A stretch of 64,000 nt of DNA, taken from Flammeovirgaceae bacterium UBA5585 (GTDB taxonomy: Bacteria; Bacteroidota; Bacteroidia; Cytophagales; Cyclobacteriaceae). The position numbers and the translations under genes are program-made. Positions 18,988 through 26,716 of the stretch are shown here, piece by piece; positions within the stretch are counted from its first letter, which is position 1; every line of letters begins with the position of its first letter. The DNA is taken from positions 62,001-126,000 of the forward strand of contig DILT01000003.1 in assembly GCA_002425185.1 (NCBI GenBank), given 5' to 3'. Under the pieces are notes generated by a model. The model saw only the letters and a list, made by a program, of their open reading frames with translations, was not told the DNA's origin and made no database searches.

Positions 18988-19031
18988 GTTTGGATATCGT
19001 TTTTAGTTAGAAGTCACTCAAAGATAAGTTT

Positions 19032-19134
19032 AACCACTAAGGACACGAAGAAAGCACAAAGTCCACAGAGAAGAAGCTGCTGAATGGTAGCGCTTTGTGC
19101 CCTTTGTGTAGACCTTTTGTGTACTCTGTGGTTT
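19032..19134. repeat. ACACAAAG-type intergenic inverted repeat
   Basis: Paired segments GCACAAAG (19054-19061) with CTTTGTGC (19093-19100), CCACAGAG (19063-19070) with CTCTGTGG (19124-19131), and AACCAC with GTGGTT at the outer ends. The words ACACAAAG and CCACAGAG are typical of a degenerate repeat class; a short related string (ACACAAAGGCAC) also occurs near 9014. No ORF. Confidence 0.5.
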
Positions 19135-19161
19135 CAAATAATTGTATTTTGAGATGGCTTT

Positions 19162-19190
19162 AAAAAAATGGCACCGGTTCAGGTGCCATT
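19162..19190 (-). terminator. Terminator of the OmpA-family gene
   Basis: Perfect 9-base stem AATGGCACC (19168-19176) / GGTGCCATT (19182-19190) with a six-base loop. On the minus strand it is followed by a run of seven T, and it lies 25 bases beyond the stop of the gene ending at 19215. Confidence 0.88.
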
Positions 19191-19214
19191 ATGTACGTGT
19201 AATTAAGGTGATTA

Positions 19215-20420
19215 CTAATCCTGCAAAATTTCAATTTCAATGCGGTTATTAAGTTTAGCTGCAACGGTCGATCCTTGTTTTACGAGCATCTCCATTCCAC
19301 CCCAGGCATAAATTTCTGTACGCTTTTTATCGATGCCGTTATCAACCAAATACGACTGAACAGTTTCAGCCCTCAATTTCGAAAGCTCTTTGCCATTGCC
19401 ATTTTTTGTTGATGAACCGGCCATGGCAAAATAGTTTTTGTCTTTACCCAACGTGGTGATGCGAATGTTTTTGTCGTTACCGTTGTTGTGCCCATGAATT
19501 TTGATTCTGTAATTGGGATTCATGCGCATCATATTTACCAATTCGTCCATTTCCGTTTTTGATGCAGGTGTCATAATGGAGGCATCTTTGTAAAAGGCAA
19601 CATCATACATGATCGAAACATCACCCTTTTTTAAACGCTCGAGCTTGAAGGGTATAACCCATGCACCTTTTTCATCCTGGGTGGCATCTGCAGTTTGGCT
19701 GGGGTCATTAAAGTCAATAATCTTAATGGCTTCTGCAAAACCGAAAACGCCACACACAATGGATAGAGGCATTGAGGGATCCACCGGGCGCAATACATCT
19801 ACATAGTCGTTGGTTTTATAGGTAGCTAAATCGCGGCCTTGTATACGATCTACGTTATGCACCATGGTGCTTAACTCCTGTCCATCCTGTGTAGTGACAA
19901 TAAACTTAAAGTATTTGCCTCGGGCAGGTGGTAAGGGTTTATCCGCAGCAACAGGCTCTTCTTTAGGTTCTTCTTTCGGTTCTTCTTTTGGTTCCGGTTT
20001 GGGTTCTTCTTTCGGCTCTTCTTTGATAACTACAACAGGTTCTTCCTTCGGTTCAATAACAGGAATTTTCTCTTCTTTTGGCGCTTGCTTAACAATGGGT
20101 TGTGTAGATTCTTGAGTTGTAAGCGGACCTTCATAAAGCCAGGTATCTTCAAATTCAGTTTCCTTCTGAAGCCTGCGGGTCATTTCTGAGGCTTCCTTGC
20201 GATCAGCAGTTTTCAAGACATAGATGTAGGTAAGGTTTCGGGTTTCATGTTTTCCCTGCCGTGCGTCATACTTGGCATTACGGGCATAGCCGGTAAAGGC
20301 ATCTGCATATTTTTGAACGCGGTAGGCACCGATTACAACATAATAATCCTGTGCAAAAAGTCCGGTTGATGATAAAATCAGCGCTATGATAACTAGCGAT
20401 TTCACGGTGGGGAGGGTCAT
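19215..20420 (-). CDS. OmpA-family outer-membrane protein with SPOR-like N-terminal domain
   Basis: 401 residues from ATG 20420 (MTLPTVKSL); an ATG eight codons earlier falls close to or ahead of the predicted transcription start and is rejected. A signal peptide ends at LFAQ. The first domain (about 20-95, DYYVVIGAYRVQKYADAF) resembles a SPOR-type fold. A low-complexity linker of KEEP repeats (about 105-160) follows, then a beta-rich segment, and an OmpA_C peptidoglycan-binding domain (about 285-400, YRIKIHGHNNG, LSKLRAETVQSYLVDNGI, LNNRIEIEI). Such proteins tether the outer membrane to the cell wall. A TTG-N19-TATCTTAG promoter precedes it. Confidence 0.82.
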   Translation of the reverse strand: MTLPTVKSLVIIALILSSTGLFAQDYYVVIGAYRVQKYADAFTGYARNAKYDARQGKHETRNLTYIYVLKTADRKEASEMTRRLQKETEFEDTWLYEGPLTTQESTQPIVKQAPKEEKIPVIEPKEEPVVVIKEEPKEEPKPEPKEEPKEEPKEEPVAADKPLPPARGKYFKFIVTTQDGQELSTMVHNVDRIQGRDLATYKTNDYVDVLRPVDPSMPLSIVCGVFGFAEAIKIIDFNDPSQTADATQDEKGAWVIPFKLERLKKGDVSIMYDVAFYKDASIMTPASKTEMDELVNMMRMNPNYRIKIHGHNNGNDKNIRITTLGKDKNYFAMAGSSTKNGNGKELSKLRAETVQSYLVDNGIDKKRTEIYAWGGMEMLVKQGSTVAAKLNNRIEIEILQD

Positions 20421-20448
20421 CGGGTAAAAGTTTAGTCTTATCAATTGG

Positions 20449-20478
20449 CTAAGATAGCATTCGGACGTGAAAATTCAA
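20449..20478 (-). promoter_or_regulatory. Bacteroidota-type promoter for the OmpA-family gene
   Basis: On the minus strand, TTG (20478-20476), 19 bases, then TATCTTAG (20456-20449), matching the TTG / TAnnTTTG consensus with one mismatch. A start of transcription near 20442 would give a leader of about 20 bases before ATG 20420. Confidence 0.6.
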
Positions 20479-20507
20479 GGTTAAATGAACCGTAATCCTC
20501 ATTCAAA

Positions 20508-21869
20508 TTACTTCCCGATACAAAACTTACTGAAAATATTTTCAAGTAAGTCGTCTGTGGTGATGGTTCCGGTTATTTCACCAAGGTAATGCAATGCCTG
20601 GCGGATGTCCATGGCCAGGAAGTCGCCAGTGATATGGCTGGCTAACCCTTCGAGTACGCGTTGCAGCGCATCATAGGTTTGGGTTAGGTTTTGGAAATGG
20701 CGGAGGTTGGTGACCAATACATCTCCCTGTTTAACGGTGTTGATATGGAACGTGGAGACGATGGTATCTTTCAGGTGTTGGATGTTTTGCTTTTCTGAAG
20801 CAGCAATGAATACAAATCCTTCCTGTGCCAATTTTTCCATCAAGGCTTTGTCGGCCCGGTCCATTTTATTGCCCACCTTAATGATGGGAATATTGAGGAC
20901 TTCAACATCTGCTAATTCTTTACGAAGTGTTTCTTCGGTAGTGTTGGAAAGGTCAACAAGGTAAATGATCAGGGAGGCTTTCTTCATCCGGTCGCGGGTA
21001 CGTTCAACACCCATTGCTTCCACCACATCGTGTGTTTCGCGCAATCCGGCCGTATCAATAAACCTGAAATTGATGCCCCCCATAGTCACTTCATCTTCAA
21101 TAACATCACGGGTAGTGCCGGCAATATCCGATACGATAGCCTTCTCCTCATTGAGCAGCACGTTTAGTAAGGTTGATTTTCCGGCATTAGGTTTTCCGGC
21201 TATCACTGTGGGCACACCATTTTTGATAATGTTACCGGCATCGAACGAATCGATCAGTGAACGCAGGTAGCCTTGTATTTCGAGGATGAGTTTTTTCAGA
21301 TCATCGCGTTTGGCAAACTCTACATCTTCTTCACCAAAATCAAGCTCGAGTTCAATGAGGGAGGCAAAGTGTATTAATTCTTCGCGCAGATGATTGATTT
21401 CTTTGGAGAATCCTCCGCGCATTTGATTGAGGGCTGCCTGTCGCGCGTTGTCTGTTTCGGAATTGATAAGATCAGCCACCGCTTCCGCCTGGGCAAGATC
21501 AAAACGACCATTTAAAAATGCACGTTTTGTAAACTCTCCCGGCTCTGCGAGGCGGGCTCCCTGTTTCAGCAATACTTTAATAATTTCTTTTACAATCAAC
21601 GGTGAACCGTGACAGGAAATTTCAACAGCGTTTTGTTTCGTGAATGAATTGGGCTCTTTAAAAATCGTTACTAGTACTTCGTCAATAGTTTTATCCTGAT
21701 CGTAAATGGTGCCCAGGTGTACGGTGTGGGAAGGTTGAACCGTTAAATCCTTACCATGAAATACCCGTTGTACCATAGCAATAGCATCATCACCCGAAAG
21801 CCGGATAACCGCTATGGCTGAAATGCCCTGCGCAGTGGCCAGCGCAACAATGGTATCGTGATAGGTCAC
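20508..21869 (-). CDS. mnmE: tRNA modification GTPase MnmE
   Basis: 453 residues starting with GTG (MTYHDTIVALATAQG). The N-terminal folate-binding domain, helical domain and inserted G domain are all recognisable: GKPNAGKSTLLN (G1), DIAGTTRD (G2), DTAGLRE (G3), NKMD (G4), and the invariant C-terminal FCIGK with its catalytic Cys. With MnmG it installs the 5-carboxymethylaminomethyl group at wobble uridine 34 of certain tRNAs. Length is normal. It lies 63 bases downstream of the metal-transport operon on the same strand but has no obvious functional tie to it. Confidence 0.97.
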   Translation of the reverse strand: MTYHDTIVALATAQGISAIAVIRLSGDDAIAMVQRVFHGKDLTVQPSHTVHLGTIYDQDKTIDEVLVTIFKEPNSFTKQNAVEISCHGSPLIVKEIIKVLLKQGARLAEPGEFTKRAFLNGRFDLAQAEAVADLINSETDNARQAALNQMRGGFSKEINHLREELIHFASLIELELDFGEEDVEFAKRDDLKKLILEIQGYLRSLIDSFDAGNIIKNGVPTVIAGKPNAGKSTLLNVLLNEEKAIVSDIAGTTRDVIEDEVTMGGINFRFIDTAGLRETHDVVEAMGVERTRDRMKKASLIIYLVDLSNTTEETLRKELADVEVLNIPIIKVGNKMDRADKALMEKLAQEGFVFIAASEKQNIQHLKDTIVSTFHINTVKQGDVLVTNLRHFQNLTQTYDALQRVLEGLASHITGDFLAMDIRQALHYLGEITGTITTDDLLENIFSKFCIGK

Positions 21870-21933
21870 CGATGGTTATTTAGGTTCGCAAGTTAACCCA
21901 AGATCCATAACGAATTTGTTATGTCGCTGAATT

Positions 21934-22809
21934 TTAATGGGCAACTGCTTTTATCTTTTTGAAGAACAAACCATGTGTAGGAGAGAGTATCATTACAAGT
22001 CCAAAGAGTAGCCCGCTGATGGTAGCAATAGCCCCGGCAATGGAACCATCCAGCCATACGGCCAGGTAGTAGCCTCCAATAGATGACAGTACACCAAACA
22101 GACAAGCCAGTGCGAGCATCATTTTAAAGTTGTCGGTTATCAGGTAAGCTGTAGCAGCTGGTGCGATAAGCAAGGCCACAACCAGTATAGCGCCAACCGA
22201 TTCGAAGGAGGCAACGGTGGTCATGGATACTGCCCCCATAATGGCGTAGTGCCAAAGCGCGGTAGATATACCTATTGCACTGGCGAAAGCGGGATCAAAT
22301 GTTGTGAGGAATAATTTCCTGTACGCTAAAAATATAAACAGAAGATTCACGATCAGGATAATGCCGGATACATACAGCGCCTTAGGGCCGAGGTTTATTC
22401 CACCTTGTGTAATAATGACATCCAACGGTACGTATGCAATCTCACCGTAGAGTACACAATCCTGGTCGAGGTCAACTTTTCCGGCAAACAGGGAGATCAG
22501 CACTACACCAATGGCGAACAGCCAGGTAAAGGTTACACCAATGGAAGCATCGGTTTGCAGCCGCGCTTTTTTATGAAAGAACTCAATCAGAAACGTAGTG
22601 AACATGCCAATGATACCGGCACCTAATAACATGGTAACAGAATCGCGTGACCCGGAGACTAAAAAGGCAATAACGATTCCGGGTAGTACTGCATGTGAAA
22701 TGGCATCACCAACCATGGCCATTTTTCTCAATATCAGGAAACAGCCTAACAGGGCACAGCTTGCCGAGACGAGGGAGGCGGTTAGGATGATGGATAAATC
22801 ATTATTCAT
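21934..22809 (-). CDS. Metal ABC transporter permease (ABC-3 family), second permease
   Basis: 291 residues with eight to nine hydrophobic helices. Signatures of the ABC-3 zinc/manganese/iron permease family are visible: GDAISHAVLPGIVIAFL near residue 35, which contacts the ATPase, and ASFESVGAILVVALLIAPAATAYL near 205. Together with the fused permease at 22932-24227 it would form a heterodimeric inner-membrane channel. A hairpin repeat separates the two genes, so the level of this last cistron might be reduced by attenuation. Same strand and order as manganese-type mntABCD sets. Confidence 0.92.
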   Translation of the reverse strand: MNNDLSIILTASLVSASCALLGCFLILRKMAMVGDAISHAVLPGIVIAFLVSGSRDSVTMLLGAGIIGMFTTFLIEFFHKKARLQTDASIGVTFTWLFAIGVVLISLFAGKVDLDQDCVLYGEIAYVPLDVIITQGGINLGPKALYVSGIILIVNLLFIFLAYRKLFLTTFDPAFASAIGISTALWHYAIMGAVSMTTVASFESVGAILVVALLIAPAATAYLITDNFKMMLALACLFGVLSSIGGYYLAVWLDGSIAGAIATISGLLFGLVMILSPTHGLFFKKIKAVAH

Positions 22810-22837
22810 GATGGTTCAATTGTACTGTTCTTAAGCT

Positions 22838-22922
22838 ATTAAGCTGCGAGCTTTGAGCTACAAGCTGCAAGCTTACTGCAACGTTTAGCTCAACGCTTGG
22901 AGCTCGCAGCTTGAAACTTTTA
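22838..22922. repeat. AGCT-rich hairpin repeat inside the metal-transport operon
   Basis: A perfect 12-base inverted repeat, AAGCTGCGAGCT (22841-22852) and AGCTCGCAGCTT (22901-22912). The interior holds further TTGAGCTA / TAGCTCAA complementarity and a tandem of AAGCT words. It lies between the two permease genes, is non-coding and can fold into a long stem. Confidence 0.6.
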
Positions 22923-22931
22923 AGAAATGAC

Positions 22932-24227
22932 TTATGTATTACCATAGGGTATCTCAGATTTATGTGGATCTACTTTCGGGTAACCTAATTGCTGTTCCAG
23001 GCGCTCTTCCAGTTCAGGAGTTAATAAGTGCTCAATGGTTTCAGCATCTTCGTGTACGTGATCCGGTGCAATATGCATATAGGTCGTTAAGTACAATTCC
23101 CACAGACGGTGAATTTTAACTACACGTTGGGCGCGACTTTTTCCTTCTTCCGTAAGTCCCCAAAGATTTCGGGTGCGCTCAATATATCCCTGTCGTGCAA
23201 GGCGTTTCAGTATAGTGACGAGTGCCCTTTTATCATAAAATCTTCTGCGGATAATTTCATCGGGTAATCGCTGAATGAAGAAGTTTCTGTTTTCTTCCCC
23301 CAGTTGATACAAAATTTTCAAAACATTTTCATCGTTAATGGTTTTTCGGATTCTGGATTGCCGTATAAACCGACCGATTATTCCGCGGTTTGGCGCAAAG
23401 AAAAATGAGATAAAGGCAAGGGTAGAAATGACAATAACAATCCACGGGCCTGTGGGCATGGAAGGCGCTGTGTACGATATAAAGGCACCACTTAACCCGC
23501 TGAACGCACCAAATAAACTCGCCAATAGAAACATTACCGAAATTTTATCCGTCCAGAAGCGTGCGGCTGCAGCCGGGGTAATTAAAATGGCTGCCATAAG
23601 TACAACACCCACGGCCTGAATGCCAATGACCACCGCCAAAACAATGAGTGATGTAAGTACAAGCTCAATTCTTTTTACTGGTAAGCCAATGGAACGTGCA
23701 TAGTCTTTATCAAAAGCCAAAAGTGAAAACTCTTTGAACAAAGCAAACACAATAACTAAAAGTATGACGGCAACAATACTGAAGGTTATCAGATCGCTTC
23801 CTACCAGAGAGGCAGCTTTTCCAAACAGAAAATGATCGAGACCGGACTGTGAGGCATTTCCACTTTTTTGAATTACGGTAAGCATTAATATTCCGATCCC
23901 AAAAAATACAGAGAGGATTAATCCAATAGCGGTATCTTCCTTTATGCGTGTTTTACTGGTAATGAATTCAACCAGCACTAATGAAATCCATCCGGTAATG
24001 AATGCCCCTGCAATCAGCGCCACTGGGTTTTTAGTGCCTGCCATAATAAAGCCCAGGCAAATACCGGGTAATACAGCATGTGCAATGGCATCGCCTACTA
24101 ATGATTTTTTATTGAGAAATGTGAATGCCCCCACAATGGCCGAACTGGCCGTTAGCAATACAGAGCCAAACGCCACGTAGCGTATGTTCGGATCACTGAA
24201 CGATAGAAATTCAAGCAGGGCGTTCAT
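22932..24227 (-). CDS. Metal ABC permease fused to a DtxR/MntR-like metal-sensing domain
   Basis: 431 residues. Residues 1-285 are an ABC-3 permease (GDAIAHAVLPGICLGFI near 45, AVGVVLMAAILITPAAAA near 205). Residues 295-431 are a DtxR-type winged helix plus dimerisation domain: KRLARQGYIERTR, GLTEEGKSRAQRVVKIHRLWELYL, then HEDAETIEH and GYPKVDPHKSEIPYG. The metal ligands known from MntR are kept (His373, Glu396, Glu399, His400). The permease half should carry manganese, zinc or iron inward; the regulatory half is cytosolic and could sense the same metal. Its ATG overlaps the stop of the ATPase gene by 4 bases, so the two are translationally coupled. This fusion is known in databases as a recurring architecture; its function is inference. 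Confidence 0.9.
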   Translation of the reverse strand: MNALLEFLSFSDPNIRYVAFGSVLLTASSAIVGAFTFLNKKSLVGDAIAHAVLPGICLGFIMAGTKNPVALIAGAFITGWISLVLVEFITSKTRIKEDTAIGLILSVFFGIGILMLTVIQKSGNASQSGLDHFLFGKAASLVGSDLITFSIVAVILLVIVFALFKEFSLLAFDKDYARSIGLPVKRIELVLTSLIVLAVVIGIQAVGVVLMAAILITPAAAARFWTDKISVMFLLASLFGAFSGLSGAFISYTAPSMPTGPWIVIVISTLAFISFFFAPNRGIIGRFIRQSRIRKTINDENVLKILYQLGEENRNFFIQRLPDEIIRRRFYDKRALVTILKRLARQGYIERTRNLWGLTEEGKSRAQRVVKIHRLWELYLTTYMHIAPDHVHEDAETIEHLLTPELEERLEQQLGYPKVDPHKSEIPYGNT

Positions 24228-25012
24228 GGTTGAATGATATTTTCTTCCCGGCTTGGATAATTTTCCCTGCGCATCAGATCGGCAACATCGGTTAACAATG
24301 TGAGCTTGCCACCATACGTGGTTTCAAGATTTTTTGATGTAAACGTGGTAGCGGTAGGGCCGGCAGCTACTAATCGTGTATTGAGCATAATCACCCAATC
24401 AAAATACTGACTTACCGATTGCAAATCGTGGTGTACCACAATTACCGTTTTGTTTTGTGCGGTCATGTTTCGCAACAAGGTAACGATAGCCTTTTCAGTG
24501 GCGGCATCCACACCGGCAAAGGGTTCATCCATAAAATACATATCGGCTTGTTGCGCTAATGCGCGGGCTAAAAATGTTCGTTGTTGCTGGCCCCCGGATA
24601 GCTGTGAAATCTGCCGGTTGATAAACCCTTCCATACCCACTTTTTTGATACACTCCAGGGCTGCATCCCGATCGGCCTTTCGTGGCCGCTTAAACAAACC
24701 AAGCTTTGAATAGCGCCCCATCAGCACAACGTCCAGTACAGAGGCAGGAAAATCCCAGTCCACTGATTCGCGCTGCGGTACATAACTGATGCGATCACGA
24801 ATATCATCTAAAGGCTTATCGAATATTTTTACATAACCACTGCTGAGGGGAAGAATGCCCATCATAGCCTTAATCAAGGTCGACTTTCCAGCGCCATTGG
24901 GTCCGATAATTCCCACAAGCTTCCCTTCCGGAATCATCAAATCGATATTCCACAAAACAGGCTTGCGATCAAAGGCTACGGTGAGGTCGTGTATTTCAAG
25001 GGCGGGTGTCAT
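24224..25012 (-). CDS. Metal ABC transporter ATP-binding protein
   Basis: 262 residues. Walker A is GPNGAGKST, the ABC signature reads LSGGQQQRTFLARAL, Walker B is MYFMDEPFAG, and the switch His is in VIVVHHDLQSV. This is the ATPase of a zinc/manganese-type importer (ZnuC/MntB class). Its 3' end overlaps the fused permease by 4 bases. It follows the substrate-binding lipoprotein gene after a 71-base gap that contains a half copy of the GTTATTCGTT repeat. Confidence 0.93.
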   Translation of the reverse strand: MTPALEIHDLTVAFDRKPVLWNIDLMIPEGKLVGIIGPNGAGKSTLIKAMMGILPLSSGYVKIFDKPLDDIRDRISYVPQRESVDWDFPASVLDVVLMGRYSKLGLFKRPRKADRDAALECIKKVGMEGFINRQISQLSGGQQQRTFLARALAQQADMYFMDEPFAGVDAATEKAIVTLLRNMTAQNKTVIVVHHDLQSVSQYFDWVIMLNTRLVAAGPTATTFTSKNLETTYGGKLTLLTDVADLMRRENYPSREENIIQP

Positions 25013-25075
25013 TTCGTTGTTGGTTGTTAGTTATTCGTTACTCGTTTTTAGTTGATCGTTGGTAGTTCTTTGTAA
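25013..25075. repeat. Half copy of the GTTATTCGTT repeat
   Basis: The core word GTTATTCGTT occurs at 25030-25039 with surrounding GTTGTT and GTTACTCGTT variants, but no complementary CAACGAATAAC arm is present. It probably is a decayed copy of the elements at 17058 and 30417. It occupies the gap between the binding-protein gene and the ATPase gene. Confidence 0.4.
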
Positions 25076-25083
25076 TCATAGGG

Positions 25084-25995
25084 TTAGTGAAGGGCTTCTT
25101 TAATGGTTTTTACATTGGCATGAACCATTCCTATATAGGTGCCTTCCGGGGTTCCTTCTTCACCCATGGCATCGGAATACAAACTTCCGCCTATGCGAAC
25201 ATTCCATTTTTTACTTTTACATCCTTCCAATACGGCATTGATGGATCGTTCTGACACGGAAGTCTCTACAAAAATGGCTTTGATCTTTCGCTGAATAATG
25301 AAGTCAACCAGGTCGGTAACATCACGCAACCCAAATTCAGAAACGGTTGAAATGCCTTGCAGGCCCCTCACTTCAATGCCATAAGCATCACCAAAATAAC
25401 CGAATGCATCATGCGCTGTAATCAATACGCGCTGTTCTTCCGGTATGGTCAGGATGCTTTCCTGAACCGCTGCATGCAGTGAATCCAACCGGGTTAGGTA
25501 AACAGCCGTGCTGGAGTCATAATAGGGTTTATCAGGTGCATCAAACTCAACCAAAAATGTATGGATAGCTTTTACAGCTTCTTTCCACAAGCTTACATCA
25601 AACCAGATGTGCGGATCGGTTACACCTTCAAAACCTTCAACTTCGCGTAGGCGGCTATGGGGAATTGTTGACGCAATGGCAACAACCGGTTTGGTACGAC
25701 CGAGTTTTTCCAGCACTTCACCCATTTTACCTTCCAGGTGTAAGCCATTGTAAAAGATGATATCGGCCTCTGTAAGTTTTTTTAAGTCACCTTGCGTGGC
25801 TTTGTACAAGTGCGGATCAACACCGGGCCCCATTAGGGCTATGACTTCAGCATTGTCACCAACAATATTCAGTACCGCATCCCGTATCATACCCGTAGTG
25901 GTAACAATTTTTAGTTTTTGATTTTGTGCCTTTTCTTTAGCACCACAGCCTGAAAGAAGGAAAATGAAAATTAAAGCACTATAGATCAGTCGCAT
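25084..25995 (-). CDS. Metal-binding lipoprotein of ABC importer (cluster A-I, MntA/ZnuA type)
   Basis: 303 residues. A lipoprotein signal peptide ends in FLLSGCGAK (lipidated Cys about residue 17). The mature protein has the cluster A-I fold with metal ligands visible in GPGVDPHLYKATQGD, TDPHIWFDVSLW, ITAHDAFGYFGDAYG and the late VETSVSE region. There is no His-rich loop, which argues mildly for manganese or iron rather than zinc. It delivers metal to the two permeases. It starts 1 base after the stop of the regulator gene, so both come from one message. Confidence 0.92.
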   Translation of the reverse strand: MRLIYSALIFIFLLSGCGAKEKAQNQKLKIVTTTGMIRDAVLNIVGDNAEVIALMGPGVDPHLYKATQGDLKKLTEADIIFYNGLHLEGKMGEVLEKLGRTKPVVAIASTIPHSRLREVEGFEGVTDPHIWFDVSLWKEAVKAIHTFLVEFDAPDKPYYDSSTAVYLTRLDSLHAAVQESILTIPEEQRVLITAHDAFGYFGDAYGIEVRGLQGISTVSEFGLRDVTDLVDFIIQRKIKAIFVETSVSERSINAVLEGCKSKKWNVRIGGSLYSDAMGEEGTPEGTYIGMVHANVKTIKEALH

Positions 25996-25996
25996 A

Positions 25997-26650
25997 TTAT
26001 TCAGTCACTAAAATGTTTTCACTAGCCTCTTTTGAGATATAGACTTTCTTTTTGCCGTCAATCTGAATTTCTAACGAAGCGTCAAAATCCATTTTAGCAA
26101 GCACGTGCAGGGAGGCACCGATGTACACGCCAATTTTACTCAGGTAATCCAGAAAGGAAGGAGAGCTGTTCTTCACGGCTCTTACTATAGCTTTTTTTCC
26201 GATGGCTTCAGCCAGAGGAATTTGCCGGGCCACCTTAAATTTTCCGTTTTTATCTGGAATCGGATGGCCGTGCGGATCGGCCGAAGGGAAGCCAAGAAAC
26301 TCATCCAGCTTTTCAATCAATAAAGGCGATTGTATGTGTTCAAGTTGTTCGGCTACATCGTGTACTTCACCCCAGTTAAAACCGAGTTTCTCTACCAAAA
26401 ACGTTTCCCAGAGCCTGTGCTTGCGGATAATGGTCAAAGCTTCAGTTTTTCCCTGACGGGTGATTTTTACGCCATAATACTTTTCATAGGCGATAAGATT
26501 TTTGATAGCCAGCTTTTTAACCATATCGGTTACGGAAGCGGGCTTTGTTTGAATAGCTTCCGCTATTTCATTTGTTAATACTGCCTTGGCTCCACTATCC
26601 GACAGGTGATAAATGGTTTTGAGGTAGTTTTCTTCTGTAAAACTCAGCAT
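25997..26650 (-). CDS. mntR: DtxR/MntR-family metal-dependent transcriptional regulator
   Basis: 217 residues. An N-terminal winged helix (1-65: TEENYLKTIYHLS, KPASVTDMVKKLAIKNLI), a dimerisation domain with the metal ligands (RKHRLWETFLVEKLGF, then EVHDVAEQLEHIQS), and a C-terminal SH3-like FeoA domain (about 140-215). It is the first gene of the metal-uptake operon and is followed 1 base later by the binding lipoprotein. A TAACTTTG -7 element and a TTTAG-N6-CTAAA palindrome sit directly upstream, so autoregulation of the whole operon is likely. Manganese as effector is inferred from family membership; iron is the alternative. Confidence 0.92.
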   Translation of the reverse strand: MLSFTEENYLKTIYHLSDSGAKAVLTNEIAEAIQTKPASVTDMVKKLAIKNLIAYEKYYGVKITRQGKTEALTIIRKHRLWETFLVEKLGFNWGEVHDVAEQLEHIQSPLLIEKLDEFLGFPSADPHGHPIPDKNGKFKVARQIPLAEAIGKKAIVRAVKNSSPSFLDYLSKIGVYIGASLHVLAKMDFDASLEIQIDGKKKVYISKEASENILVTE

Positions 26651-26670
26651 ACCGTTGATTTAACGCCATG

Positions 26671-26699
26671 CAAAGTTAAAAAGTTTAGATTACCCTAAA
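26671..26699 (-). promoter_or_regulatory. Promoter and probable MntR/DtxR operator of the metal-uptake operon
   Basis: On the minus strand TAACTTTG (26678-26671) is a perfect TAnnTTTG -7 element, putting transcription start near 26664. Immediately upstream, TTTAGATTACCCTAAA (26684-26699) is an inverted repeat with 5-base arms, similar in layout to DtxR-class sites. Binding there would cover the space between -33 and -7. Confidence 0.6.
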
Positions 26700-26716
26700 A
26701 AAATAATTTAGCGACT

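Noticed and set aside
19864..20115. Serine/glycine-rich frame on the plus strand
   Set aside because: It is the complement of the KEEP-rich linker of the OmpA-family protein.
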